Positions 9,283 to 17,698 of a stretch of 64,000 bases of DNA are shown here, in pieces. The stretch is taken from contig NZ_CP021112.1 in NCBI RefSeq assembly GCF_002119765.1, forward strand, positions 4,334,501 through 4,398,500, given 5' to 3'. Position 1 is the first letter of the stretch, and each line of letters opens with the position of its first letter. Origin of the DNA: Pseudorhodoplanes sinuspersici (lineage in GTDB: Bacteria > Pseudomonadota > Alphaproteobacteria > Rhizobiales > Xanthobacteraceae). The notes under the pieces were generated by a model. The model ran no database searches. It was not told where the DNA came from and was given only the letters and a program-made list of their open reading frames with translations. A program made the position numbers and the translations under genes.

Positions 9283-12200
9283 ATGTCGACTGTTTATCAT
9301 CAGCTCAGCGCAGGGTTATTGCAGCAGGACTGGAGCAACACCGGCCTGATCACCGGTAACGATAGCTGGGCTAATGTCCCCAGCATTCAGGGATTTCTCG
9401 GCGATATCGGTGGGGCCATTGGCGCCGATCCGCGGACAGTGACGGGAGCGGCCGTTGGTGCTGTCGATGTGATTGCCAATCAGACCGATCCGAGCACATT
9501 GACCAATGGTGGTGTAGCGGAATTCCACATTTCCAATCCAACCGTGGCGCTAAATGGATCGGGCACCGCAAATGCGCCATGCCTTGTTCTGTATCTGAAT
9601 GCATCGGGCTGCGAGAATGTTCGCGTGCAGTTCAACGTGCGCGATCTTGACGGATCCTCAGACAACGCCGTTCAGCAGATTGCCGTTCAGTACCGTATCG
9701 GTGAGTCCGGCACCTGGAGCAACCTTCCCAACGGGTATATTGCCGACGCGACCCAAGGGGGACAGGCCGGGCTCACGACTGCCGTCGATGTGACGCTGCC
9801 AAGCGCGGCCAATAACCAGGCTCAGCTTCAGGTCCGCATTCTAACCACCAACGCATCGGGCAATGACGAGTGGGTCGGCATCGATGATATCAACGTGTCG
9901 AGCAATGGCGAAGACCCGTCCGTGATCACGATCATGGCGATCCAGGGCAGCGGGCATGTGTCGGAGATGGACGGCGACATCGTCACAACGACAGGCGTCG
10001 TGACGGCGGTTGATACCAATGGCAGCCGCGGGTTCTGGATCCAGGACCCGAATGGTGACGGCAACGCGGCGACATCGGATGCGATCTTCGTATTCCGTCC
10101 GTCGGGCGATCTGCCGGCGGTCGGCCAGATGGTCAGCGTGACCGGCACTGTTGACGAATACACGCCGAACGGTGCCGCGCCCGGCAGCTTCTCGACCACG
10201 GAAATCATCGCGACGGGTGCCGGCGCCGTCACCGTGATTGGAACCGGGCCGGCCATCGAGGCTGTTGTGATTGGCGGCGAAGGCGGTCTTCTGCCGCCGT
10301 CGAGCAGCTTTGCCGATGCGGCGGCCTTCTATGAAAGCATGGAAGGCATGTTGGTCACGGTGAAGGAAGCCGTGGTCGTCGGCCCCACTAACGACTTTGG
10401 TGAAATCTATGCCGTGGTGGACAACGACTCCGATCGCGCGAACGGCGTCAATGGCTCGGAACTGAACGACCGTGGTGCGTTGCCGATCGAAGGTGGTGCG
10501 TCCGACTTCGGCAACACCAATGTCAGCGGCGGTGATTTCAATCCGGAACGCATCCAGATCGATGACGACAGCGGTGTCTTCAATATGCCGACGCCGAGCG
10601 TCTCGAACGGTGCGGAGCTGGGTGATGTCACCGGCATCCTGCGTTACGATTTCGGCAATTACGAAGTTGTGGCGACCCAAGCCTACACCGTCGACAAGCA
10701 GAGCGATCTCGTCAAGGAGACCACGACGCTGGTCGGCGATGCCTACCGGCTGACGGTCGCCAGCTACAACGCCGAAAATCTAGATCCGAACGACGGCGCT
10801 GCGCGCTTCAACACGATCGCGCAGGAAATTGTCACCAACCTGAAGACGCCGGACATCATTTCCCTGCAGGAAGTGCAGGACAATGACGGCCCCGGCAATG
10901 CGAATGGCTCGTCCGTCACCAGCGCCAGCCAGACGCTGCAGATGCTGATCGATGCGATCAACGCGGCGGCGCCGGACGGCGTGGAATATGCCTTCCTCGA
11001 CAACCCGTTCATCGGCGATGACACCAATGGCGGCGAGGGCGGCGGTAACATCCGCACGGCCTTTATCTATCGTGTCGACCGCGTCGACTTCGTCGAAGGT
11101 TCGCTGAAGACCATTGCTGCCGACGGCACGGCGATCACCGATCCGGCCGGCAATGTCGACCAGCAGACGAACCCGGACAACCCGTTCTACGACTCGCGGC
11201 CGCCGCTGGTCGCCACCTTCGAGTTCAATGGCGAGGAAGTCACGATCGTCAACAACCACTTCACCTCGAAGGGTGGCAGCGGCGCTCTCTATGGCTCCGA
11301 CGAATCGCCGCGCAATGGCGGTGAAGTGCAGCGCGCAGCGCAAGCCCAGGCCGTCAACAATTTCGTTGACAGCCTGCTGTCCAACGATCCGGACGCCAAG
11401 ATCGTGGTCGCCGGCGATCTCAACGACTTCGAGTTCGAAGAGCCGATGTCCGTTGTGAAAGGCACCGGATCGATCTCGAACTACGACGTTCCGGGCGAAG
11501 ATCCGATTGCCGCGACGGCTGATTATACGGCTGGTGGAGAGCAGGTGCTGCACGATCTGCTGGAGACGCTGCCGGCCGACGAACGCTATGACTATGTGTA
11601 TGAAGGCAATGCCCAGTCGCTCGATCATGTGCTGGTCACCGACGGCTTGAAGGACGGTGCGCAATTCGACGTTGTGCGCATCAACGCGGAATTCGGAGAC
11701 CAGACCAGCGATCACGATCCGCTCGTGGCCAGCTTCGAAATTCCGGCGCAACCGGCGCAGAACTTCACGCTGCAGCTTCTGCATCTGGCCGATGGTGAGG
11801 CTGGTCTGCTGGCCGGCGACACGGCTCCGATGCTGGCGGCTTTGGTGGATGCCTTCGACGACGATTACGCCAACACGCTGATCCTTTCGGGCGGCGACAA
11901 CTACATCCCCGGCCCGTTCATCAATGCGGGGAGCGATCCGTCTCTGAATGCCGTCATCGGCGCGACGGCACCGGGCCGGCCGGACGTGGCGATCCACAAT
12001 GCTCTTGGCGTCGAGGTGTCGGCGATCGGTAACCATGAATGGGATCTCGGATCGAATATCTTTGCCGACTCGATCCGCGGCTCAGGTGCATGGACCGGCG
12101 CTGACTACGCGCTAGTGTCGGCCAATCTCGACTTCAGCACAGATTCGGCGATGCGCGGCCTCGCCGATCAGTCGCTCGGCGGTACGGCCGGCGACATTGC

Positions 12201-14778
12201 CGGCTCGGAAGCCTCGAGCATCAAGGGCAAGGTCGCTCCCTGGGTGACGGTGACGGAAGGCGGCGAGAGGATCGGCATCCTCGGCGCCACGACGCAGATC
12301 CTCGAGCGCATCTCTTCGCCGACCGGGACCGAAGTGGACGGCTTCCCGAAGAACGGGGAACCGGGTGATAACACGACCGAAGTCGATGACATGGATCTGC
12401 TCGCTGCGCAGCTTCAACCGATCATCGACGAGATGATTGCCAGCGGCATCAACAAGATCATTCTGCAATCGCATTTGCAGAGCATCGAAAACGAGAAGCT
12501 GCTGGCGACCAAGCTGCACGGCGTCGATATTATCCTCGCGGCGGGCTCGAACACCCGTCTCGGCGATAGCGATGACGAAGCCGTGGAATTCCCCGGCCAC
12601 GGCGCTGACTTTGCCGATACCTATCCGCTCGTGACACAGGGTACTGACGGCAAGACCACGCTGATCGTCAACACCGACAACGAATACACCTATCTCGGCC
12701 GCCTTGTGGTCGAGTTCGATCAGAATGGCGATATCGTCCTCGATAGCCTCGCTGAGAATGTCGGCATCAACGGTGCTTACGCCTCCACCGCCGAGAACGT
12801 GGCTGAAGCCTGGGGTGTTGATGTCGAGGATCTCGATGAGACGGCCTTTGCCGAGGGCACCAAGGGCGACTTGGTGCGCGATATCACGGAGGCGGTCGAT
12901 GCGGTTATCGCCGCCAAGGACGGCAATGTCTTCGGCTACACCGATGTTTATCTGGAGGGTGAGCGCTCCTTCGTTCGCAATCAGGAAACCAATTTCGGCA
13001 ACCTGAGTGCGGATGCCAACGGCCATGCCGCGCGCGAGGCGGTTGGTGATGAGCCCTTCATCGTTTCGCTGAAGAACGGCGGCGGCATCCGGGCGCAGAT
13101 CGGCGCCGTCGACGTGGTCACCGGCGAAAAAATCCCGCCCATCGCCAATCCGGATGCGGACAAGCCGACTGGCGCTGTCTCGGAGCTCGATGTCGAAAAC
13201 GCGCTGCGCTTCGACAACAAGCTGATGATGTTCGACACCACGCCGGAAGGCTTGCTGGCGCTGCTGAATTGGGGCGCCGGACTCTCGGCGAACAACGGCG
13301 GCTTTCCGCAGATCGGTGGCGTCCGCTTCTCGTTCGATCCGGATCTGCCTGGCAATTCCGGCTCGACCCCTGGCTCGCGCGTGCGCGACGTGGCGTTGAT
13401 CGACGAGGAGGGCAACTTCCTGCGGCTGATCGTCGATGACGGTGTTGTCGTCGAGGGCGCGCCAGGGACCATTAGTGTCGTGACGCTGAATTTCACCGCC
13501 AATGGCGGCGACGGCTATCCGGCCAAACAGGTGGGCGAAAACTTCCGCTATCTCCTGCAGGATGGCACGCTGTCGGCTCCGATCGATGAGTCGCTTGACT
13601 TCACCGCGGCGGCCAACGTTCCGGCCAATGCGCTGGGTGAACAGCAGGCGTTCGAAGAGTATATGCAGGAGTTCCACGGCACGCCGGAAACCGCCTATGA
13701 CGTGGCCGATACGTCAATCGAACTCGACGAGCGCATCCAGAACCTCAACTTCCGCGAGGACACGGTTGCCGAAGGTGCCCTGATCACGGGCGACAACGGC
13801 GACAACGTCCTCGACGGTACGGCCAATGCCGACACGATCGACGGCAAGGGTGGTGAGGACCGCATCGATGGTCTGGCAGGTGACGACAGGCTGTTCGGCG
13901 GCGCTGGCGATGATCTGATCGAAGGCGGCGAAGGCAACGACTACATCGACGGCGGTGATGATGACGATGTGATCTTCGGCGATGCCGGCGACGACATCCT
14001 CATTTGCGGTCTTGGCAACGACGTGATCAAGGGCAATGCGGGTGACGACACCTTTGTCGTTACCAGCCTGGCCGATGGTCGCGACAGCTACGACGGCGGC
14101 GATGGCATCGATACGCTGGACCTCAGCGCGCTCAGCCAGTCGATCACGCTAACGCTGAAGGATGGCGTGACGACCTTCGCCACTGACACGATCGAGAATA
14201 TCGAGAATGTCATCGGTGGTTCGGCAGACGACAAGCTCACCGGCAATTCCTTCGACAACGTGCTCTCCGGCAATGCCGGCGATGACACGCTGAAAGGTGG
14301 TGCGGGTAACGACACGCTCGATGGCGGTGACGGGAACGACACGCTCGATGGCGGCACCGGCAACGATACGCTGCTGGGCGGCGCAGGCGACGATATCCTC
14401 AAGGGCGGTGCAGGCGACGATGTGATCAAGGGTGGTGCCGGCAACGACACCCTGACCGGCGGTGCCGGCCTCGACCGCTTTGTCTTCGACAGCGTCAGCG
14501 ACGGCATCGACACCATCACCGACTTCAAGCTGTCGGGTGCCTCGGAAGACCGGATCGTGCTGTCGGCCTCGATGTTCGAGGGATTCACCGGCGACGACGC
14601 GTTCGACCTGATCGGCTCGGGCTTCCTGCGGGCTGTCGTCAACGGCAACACCACCGAGATGCAGATCGACGTCGATGGCGGTGGTGACGACTTCGCCACC
14701 TTGGCGATCCTGAACGGAAAGCTCAGCAACGGAGTGCTGGCTGACCACACGATTGTCGAACTGGATCCGGTTGCGTAA
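9283..14778 (+). CDS. Secreted ExeM-like nuclease / 5'-nucleotidase fusion with RTX export tail
   Basis: 1831 residues. Domain order: an N-terminal beta region (~1-205); an OB-fold-like segment (~210-300); an endonuclease/exonuclease/phosphatase domain with its active-site motifs intact (SYNAEN ~493, LQEVQ ~526, NNHFTS ~656, GDLNDFE ~711, SDHDPL ~809); a metallophosphoesterase (LLHLADGEAG ~828, SGGDNY, GNHEWD ~916); a 5'-nucleotidase C-terminal domain (NGGGIR ~1266); RTX nonapeptides (~1505-1725); and a type I secretion target tail. Families indicate extracellular DNA hydrolysis plus dephosphorylation of the nucleotides, so phosphate or nucleoside scavenging, or matrix DNA turnover, is likely. 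The ATG at 9283 has GGGAG seven bases upstream and beats GTG 9178. The tail is nearly the same as in the giant RTX protein. Confidence 0.92.
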   Translation: MSTVYHQLSAGLLQQDWSNTGLITGNDSWANVPSIQGFLGDIGGAIGADPRTVTGAAVGAVDVIANQTDPSTLTNGGVAEFHISNPTVALNGSGTANAPCLVLYLNASGCENVRVQFNVRDLDGSSDNAVQQIAVQYRIGESGTWSNLPNGYIADATQGGQAGLTTAVDVTLPSAANNQAQLQVRILTTNASGNDEWVGIDDINVSSNGEDPSVITIMAIQGSGHVSEMDGDIVTTTGVVTAVDTNGSRGFWIQDPNGDGNAATSDAIFVFRPSGDLPAVGQMVSVTGTVDEYTPNGAAPGSFSTTEIIATGAGAVTVIGTGPAIEAVVIGGEGGLLPPSSSFADAAAFYESMEGMLVTVKEAVVVGPTNDFGEIYAVVDNDSDRANGVNGSELNDRGALPIEGGASDFGNTNVSGGDFNPERIQIDDDSGVFNMPTPSVSNGAELGDVTGILRYDFGNYEVVATQAYTVDKQSDLVKETTTLVGDAYRLTVASYNAENLDPNDGAARFNTIAQEIVTNLKTPDIISLQEVQDNDGPGNANGSSVTSASQTLQMLIDAINAAAPDGVEYAFLDNPFIGDDTNGGEGGGNIRTAFIYRVDRVDFVEGSLKTIAADGTAITDPAGNVDQQTNPDNPFYDSRPPLVATFEFNGEEVTIVNNHFTSKGGSGALYGSDESPRNGGEVQRAAQAQAVNNFVDSLLSNDPDAKIVVAGDLNDFEFEEPMSVVKGTGSISNYDVPGEDPIAATADYTAGGEQVLHDLLETLPADERYDYVYEGNAQSLDHVLVTDGLKDGAQFDVVRINAEFGDQTSDHDPLVASFEIPAQPAQNFTLQLLHLADGEAGLLAGDTAPMLAALVDAFDDDYANTLILSGGDNYIPGPFINAGSDPSLNAVIGATAPGRPDVAIHNALGVEVSAIGNHEWDLGSNIFADSIRGSGAWTGADYALVSANLDFSTDSAMRGLADQSLGGTAGDIAGSEASSIKGKVAPWVTVTEGGERIGILGATTQILERISSPTGTEVDGFPKNGEPGDNTTEVDDMDLLAAQLQPIIDEMIASGINKIILQSHLQSIENEKLLATKLHGVDIILAAGSNTRLGDSDDEAVEFPGHGADFADTYPLVTQGTDGKTTLIVNTDNEYTYLGRLVVEFDQNGDIVLDSLAENVGINGAYASTAENVAEAWGVDVEDLDETAFAEGTKGDLVRDITEAVDAVIAAKDGNVFGYTDVYLEGERSFVRNQETNFGNLSADANGHAAREAVGDEPFIVSLKNGGGIRAQIGAVDVVTGEKIPPIANPDADKPTGAVSELDVENALRFDNKLMMFDTTPEGLLALLNWGAGLSANNGGFPQIGGVRFSFDPDLPGNSGSTPGSRVRDVALIDEEGNFLRLIVDDGVVVEGAPGTISVVTLNFTANGGDGYPAKQVGENFRYLLQDGTLSAPIDESLDFTAAANVPANALGEQQAFEEYMQEFHGTPETAYDVADTSIELDERIQNLNFREDTVAEGALITGDNGDNVLDGTANADTIDGKGGEDRIDGLAGDDRLFGGAGDDLIEGGEGNDYIDGGDDDDVIFGDAGDDILICGLGNDVIKGNAGDDTFVVTSLADGRDSYDGGDGIDTLDLSALSQSITLTLKDGVTTFATDTIENIENVIGGSADDKLTGNSFDNVLSGNAGDDTLKGGAGNDTLDGGDGNDTLDGGTGNDTLLGGAGDDILKGGAGDDVIKGGAGNDTLTGGAGLDRFVFDSVSDGIDTITDFKLSGASEDRIVLSASMFEGFTGDDAFDLIGSGFLRAVVNGNTTEMQIDVDGGGDDFATLAILNGKLSNGVLADHTIVELDPVA

Positions 14779-14806
14779 GGTACAAATCTCATTACAGAAG
14801 CAAATC

Positions 14807-14841
14807 TACGGTCGCGCAGCAATGCGCGACCGTATTCTTTT
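14807..14841 (+). terminator. Rho-independent terminator after the nuclease gene
   Basis: A perfect 11-base-pair stem, TACGGTCGCGC (14807-14817) with GCGCGACCGTA (14824-14834), has a six-base loop and is followed by TTCTTTT. Confidence 0.92.
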
Positions 14842-15667
14842 GCCGCAGGGACTGTCGGAACGTGGCCACCACGTAAACTGGCGGCCGGGGCGGCTTCGAT
14901 GCGGTCAAGCGTATCAAGCGACGCAAAATGCTGCATCGCCACTGATACGCAGCGCTCACCAAATTGTCGGCGTTGGCGCGCTCACCGAGGATGAGAAGCT
15001 GCAATTGGCCGATTCCGAACGTTGCAATTTCGCGGGCGGACGCTGACGGAAGGCAGGTGTTTCTTGGCCGGCAACGGGTGATCCGACCTCTTTCAAACGA
15101 CCTGCCTGCGCGCGTGGTGCGGTGGTCGCGGGCGGCGAGAGCTGTCGGGTCGATAGCATCGTGGTTCGGGGTTTCGGCATCTTCGGTGGTGAAGTGGCCG
15201 CACACGCCGAGCGGCGCAGCTAAGGAACAACACCAAGCATTTTCCGTAATAAGGAGCGTCGGGCGGTCTCGTCTTCGCTTCGCTTGTGCAGGCCGATTGA
15301 TCCCCCCTAGGATGTGAGCGCTTGGCGAGCGGATTCTGCGTGTAAAGAGCAACGGTGTGCTGGCAATCAAGTTTGTAGAAGCATAGTACGGTCGTGAGGC
15401 TTGTCGCGCCGACAATTCCCGAGTCGTGGCCGGCTGGTGAAAGTCGTAGCAAAAAGCGAGGCAGAAATCTGGGCTACAAGGTGAGATACAACTGGGATAC
15501 ATGGCCTTTGGATGGGATCAAAAACGATAGTACTATCAAGGCGGTGTGAGGTAGTTTGTGGCGCTTCACCCGCTCCAGCCGCCTTTCTGTTTCCATTTCG
15601 TCCGTTCTCGGCGTGAGATGCGTGTCGCCGCGCGGTTGCGCCGCCGTTCCGTCATGGATTTGCCGTC
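14842..15667. other. Long intergenic stretch with transposase debris
   Basis: About 825 bases without an intact gene. Open frames here lack family signatures and ribosome-binding sites, except for a decayed IS630-type fragment at 15078-15225. A perfect 12-base palindrome (GATAGTACTATC, 15526-15537) lies ~130 bases before the dehalogenase gene and could be an operator. Confidence 0.6.
15078..15225 (+). pseudogene. Remnant of an IS630-family transposase N-terminus
   Basis: The plus frame encodes IRPLSNDLPARVV and, further on, IASWFGVSASSVVKW. This is very close to the helix-turn-helix start of rhizobial IS630-type transposases, which typically read RPLSNDLRERVV, then AVVAGESCRSVASRFGVSVSSVVKW. 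Between the two motifs, the expected AVVAGGESCR is found in another frame (gcggtggtcgcgggcggcga), so two compensating indels have occurred. Similarity ends soon after SSVVKW and no catalytic DDE part is present. Based on memory of the family, not on a search. Confidence 0.55.
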
Positions 15668-16417
15668 ATGGACATAAAAGCGGTCGTCTTCGATGCCTAT
15701 GGCACGCTTTACGACATTCAGTCGGTGGCGTCCGTCACGGAAGAAGCGTTTCCCGGCCATGGCAATGCCATCACGCAGATCTGGCGAATGAAGCAGCTGG
15801 AATATACTTGGCTGCGATCGCTGATGGAGCGGTACGAGGATTTCTCGGTCGTCACGCATGAATCGCTCATCTACGCGCTTAACGTTCTCGGCCTGACATA
15901 CGACACTGATGTGCTCGCGCGCATCATGGACAAGTATGCCCATCTCGATCTTTACAATGATGCACGCGATGCGCTGCTTGCGCTCAAGGGGCGGAAGCTG
16001 GCAATCCTGTCGAACGGAAGCCGGGCCATGCTTGATGCGCTGGTACGCAATAGCGGCCTCGATCGGATCCTCGATGCGACGATCAGCGTCGATGCGGTGA
16101 AGATATTCAAGCCAAGCCCCAGGACCTATGCGCTGGTCGAAACGACGATCGGCGTAAAGCCGAACGAGGTGATGTTCGTGTCGTCAAACCCGTTCGATGT
16201 CTGCGGTGCGCGCGCTTTTGGCTTCAACGTCGCATGGATCGAACGCGTCACGCCCGATGCCGTTGCCCTGGAATTTGCCAATCGCGATCTGGTCTCGCCA
16301 TTGTCGATGTTCAAGGCTGTCAGGACCCAGATGGACGAACTGGGGCTGCAGCCAACCTGCCGCATCCGGACGCTTGCGGAGCTGCCCGCGGCCGTCGCGC
16401 AGATCGATCGCAGATAG
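15668..16417 (+). CDS. Haloacid dehalogenase, type II (HAD superfamily)
   Basis: Expected to hydrolyse L-2-haloacids to D-2-hydroxy acids in the cytoplasm, or to act as a related HAD hydrolase. In 249 residues it shows the nucleophile motif DAYGT (Asp9), an Arg in the helix after it (WRMKQLEYTWLRSL), SNGS (Ser115-Asn116), the conserved Lys148 in FKPSPRTYAL, and SSNPFD, where type II dehalogenases hold catalytic Ser/Asn/Asp. Length and motifs fit the L-2-haloacid dehalogenase group closely. The real substrate is unknown. A second ATG 14 bases upstream is out of frame. The downstream methyltransferase starts 30 bases later, so the two may be cotranscribed. Confidence 0.87.
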   Translation: MDIKAVVFDAYGTLYDIQSVASVTEEAFPGHGNAITQIWRMKQLEYTWLRSLMERYEDFSVVTHESLIYALNVLGLTYDTDVLARIMDKYAHLDLYNDARDALLALKGRKLAILSNGSRAMLDALVRNSGLDRILDATISVDAVKIFKPSPRTYALVETTIGVKPNEVMFVSSNPFDVCGARAFGFNVAWIERVTPDAVALEFANRDLVSPLSMFKAVRTQMDELGLQPTCRIRTLAELPAAVAQIDRR

Positions 16418-16447
16418 AGACCAAAGTTTTTCTTTTTTGGAGCGCCC

Positions 16448-17116
16448 ATGATCCGCTACATGCTCCAGATGCTGTTCTGGACCATCTTCATGGGCGTCCT
16501 GCTGTTTTGGCCGGCCGGGACTTTGGCTTATCCGGGCGCGTGGGCATTGCTCGTTCTCTTTACAGCCGGTGGCATCGCCATGGTGCTGTGGCTGTCGAAG
16601 TACAGCCCGAGCCTCCTTCGCGAGCGCATGGCCTCGCCGTTGCAACGCGAGCAGAAGCTATGGGATCGCGTCTGGCTGATGACGTTCATTCTCGGCTTTT
16701 GCGCCTGGTTGGCCATTATGGGCTTCGATGCCGCGCGGACGGGCTTCACCGCGGTGCCGGTCTGGCTGCAGGTGCTGGGCGGGGTGCTGATCATCGCCAA
16801 CGGTGCCGGCACCTATTGGACATTTCGCGAGAACGCTTTCGCAGCGCCGGTGGTCAAGATTCAGCAAGGGCAGAAGGCGATCGACACAGGTCCTTACGCC
16901 TTCGTGCGTCACCCGATGTATACGAGCGCGGTGTTGCTGCTGATCGGCATGCCGCTGCTGCTCGGGTCCTGGATCGGACTTGCGCTATCTCTCGTGTTCA
17001 TGCTGGGCATCGCTTGGCGTGCCGTGCATGAGGAGGGCGCCTTGCGAGACGAGCTTCAAGGCTACAGCGATTATGCTGCGCGTGTGCGCTATCGCCTGAT
17101 CCCTTATGTCTGGTAG
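16448..17116 (+). CDS. Membrane methyltransferase, ICMT/PEMT-like
   Basis: A 222-residue protein with about five hydrophobic segments (first at residues ~5-30). Near the C-terminus lies the signature GPYAFVRHPMYTS, and then HEEGALRDEL with YSDYAARVRYRLIP, both typical of the isoprenylcysteine carboxyl methyltransferase / phospholipid methyltransferase superfamily, which binds S-adenosylmethionine at the membrane face. Bacterial members are mostly uncharacterised, so the acceptor is unknown. The start has GGAG seven bases upstream. It probably shares a transcript with the dehalogenase gene. Confidence 0.82.
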   Translation: MIRYMLQMLFWTIFMGVLLFWPAGTLAYPGAWALLVLFTAGGIAMVLWLSKYSPSLLRERMASPLQREQKLWDRVWLMTFILGFCAWLAIMGFDAARTGFTAVPVWLQVLGGVLIIANGAGTYWTFRENAFAAPVVKIQQGQKAIDTGPYAFVRHPMYTSAVLLLIGMPLLLGSWIGLALSLVFMLGIAWRAVHEEGALRDELQGYSDYAARVRYRLIPYVW

Positions 17117-17145
17117 CGCTTAGGGCGGCGTTCGCGGCGAGCGCG

Positions 17146-17502
17146 CTACAGCCTGCGCAGGATATCGGCGGCCTGCCATGGCTTGGGAATAAAGGTCATC
17201 TCCGAGGGCAGATCCCTCGGCCGGCGCTGGCTCGACGTCACCACAATGGTGATGTTCGGATAACGCTGCTTCGCGCGCACCGCCAGCGAAGCGCCATCCA
17301 TCAAGCCCGCCAGTTCGACACCCGTGAACAGGAATGAGATGCCGATTCCCATCTTGCTCAGCACCACGCAAGCCGCTTCCGCGCTTTCGCATTGAATGAC
17401 CTGCATCTGATGTTTTTCGAGAAGTGTCGCGAGTGTGTCGCGCTGGTCCTTGTCCTCTTCGACAACCAGCGCCAACGGCCGTGGGGGATTGATCTGCGCC
17501 AT
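17146..17502 (-). CDS. Stand-alone receiver-like protein lacking the phospho-acceptor Asp
   Basis: 118 residues covering a response-regulator receiver fold and nothing else. Visible: the acidic pocket (VVEED, 14-17), the end of beta-3 (FLFTGVELAG), the Thr/Ser after beta-4 (VVTS, ~89-90) and the conserved Lys (FIPKPW, Lys107). In relatives beta-3 ends in FTD. Here it is FTG, so Gly61 takes the place of the phosphorylated Asp, and phosphotransfer signalling is not expected by the usual route. The start codon at 17502 has a perfect GGAGG six bases upstream, better than the ATG 15 bases earlier. It converges with the methyltransferase gene. Confidence 0.8.
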   Translation of the reverse strand: MAQINPPRPLALVVEEDKDQRDTLATLLEKHQMQVIQCESAEAACVVLSKMGIGISFLFTGVELAGLMDGASLAVRAKQRYPNITIVVTSSQRRPRDLPSEMTFIPKPWQAADILRRL

Positions 17503-17678
17503 CTTCCACCTCCGCATGGTGAAAAACGGGTTCAGCGTATCGCGCGCCCCTTAGATCGCGATGACGAAATTTTCGGCAATTCGCTGCTTTTTTGATGCGG
17601 ATCGTCAGCAACCGATGACGTTGCTCCGGTATCTAAAGGCAGATCGGAATCATGTCGTCCGGCTGGTTTGTTGGGAAA

Positions 17679-17698
17679 GCGCGCCTTTCTAGACGCGC
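17679..17698 (-). terminator. Weak candidate terminator of the OsmC/rhodanese/binding-protein operon
   Basis: On the minus strand, GCGCG and CGCGC (five base pairs) flank a ten-base loop that includes the stop codon region of the binding-protein gene, followed by TTTCCC. The stem is short, so this is only suggestive. Confidence 0.3.

Noticed and set aside
14964-15317. Intact transposase gene
   Set aside because: Only the first ~40 residues match the IS630 pattern, with frame shifts, and the catalytic region is missing.
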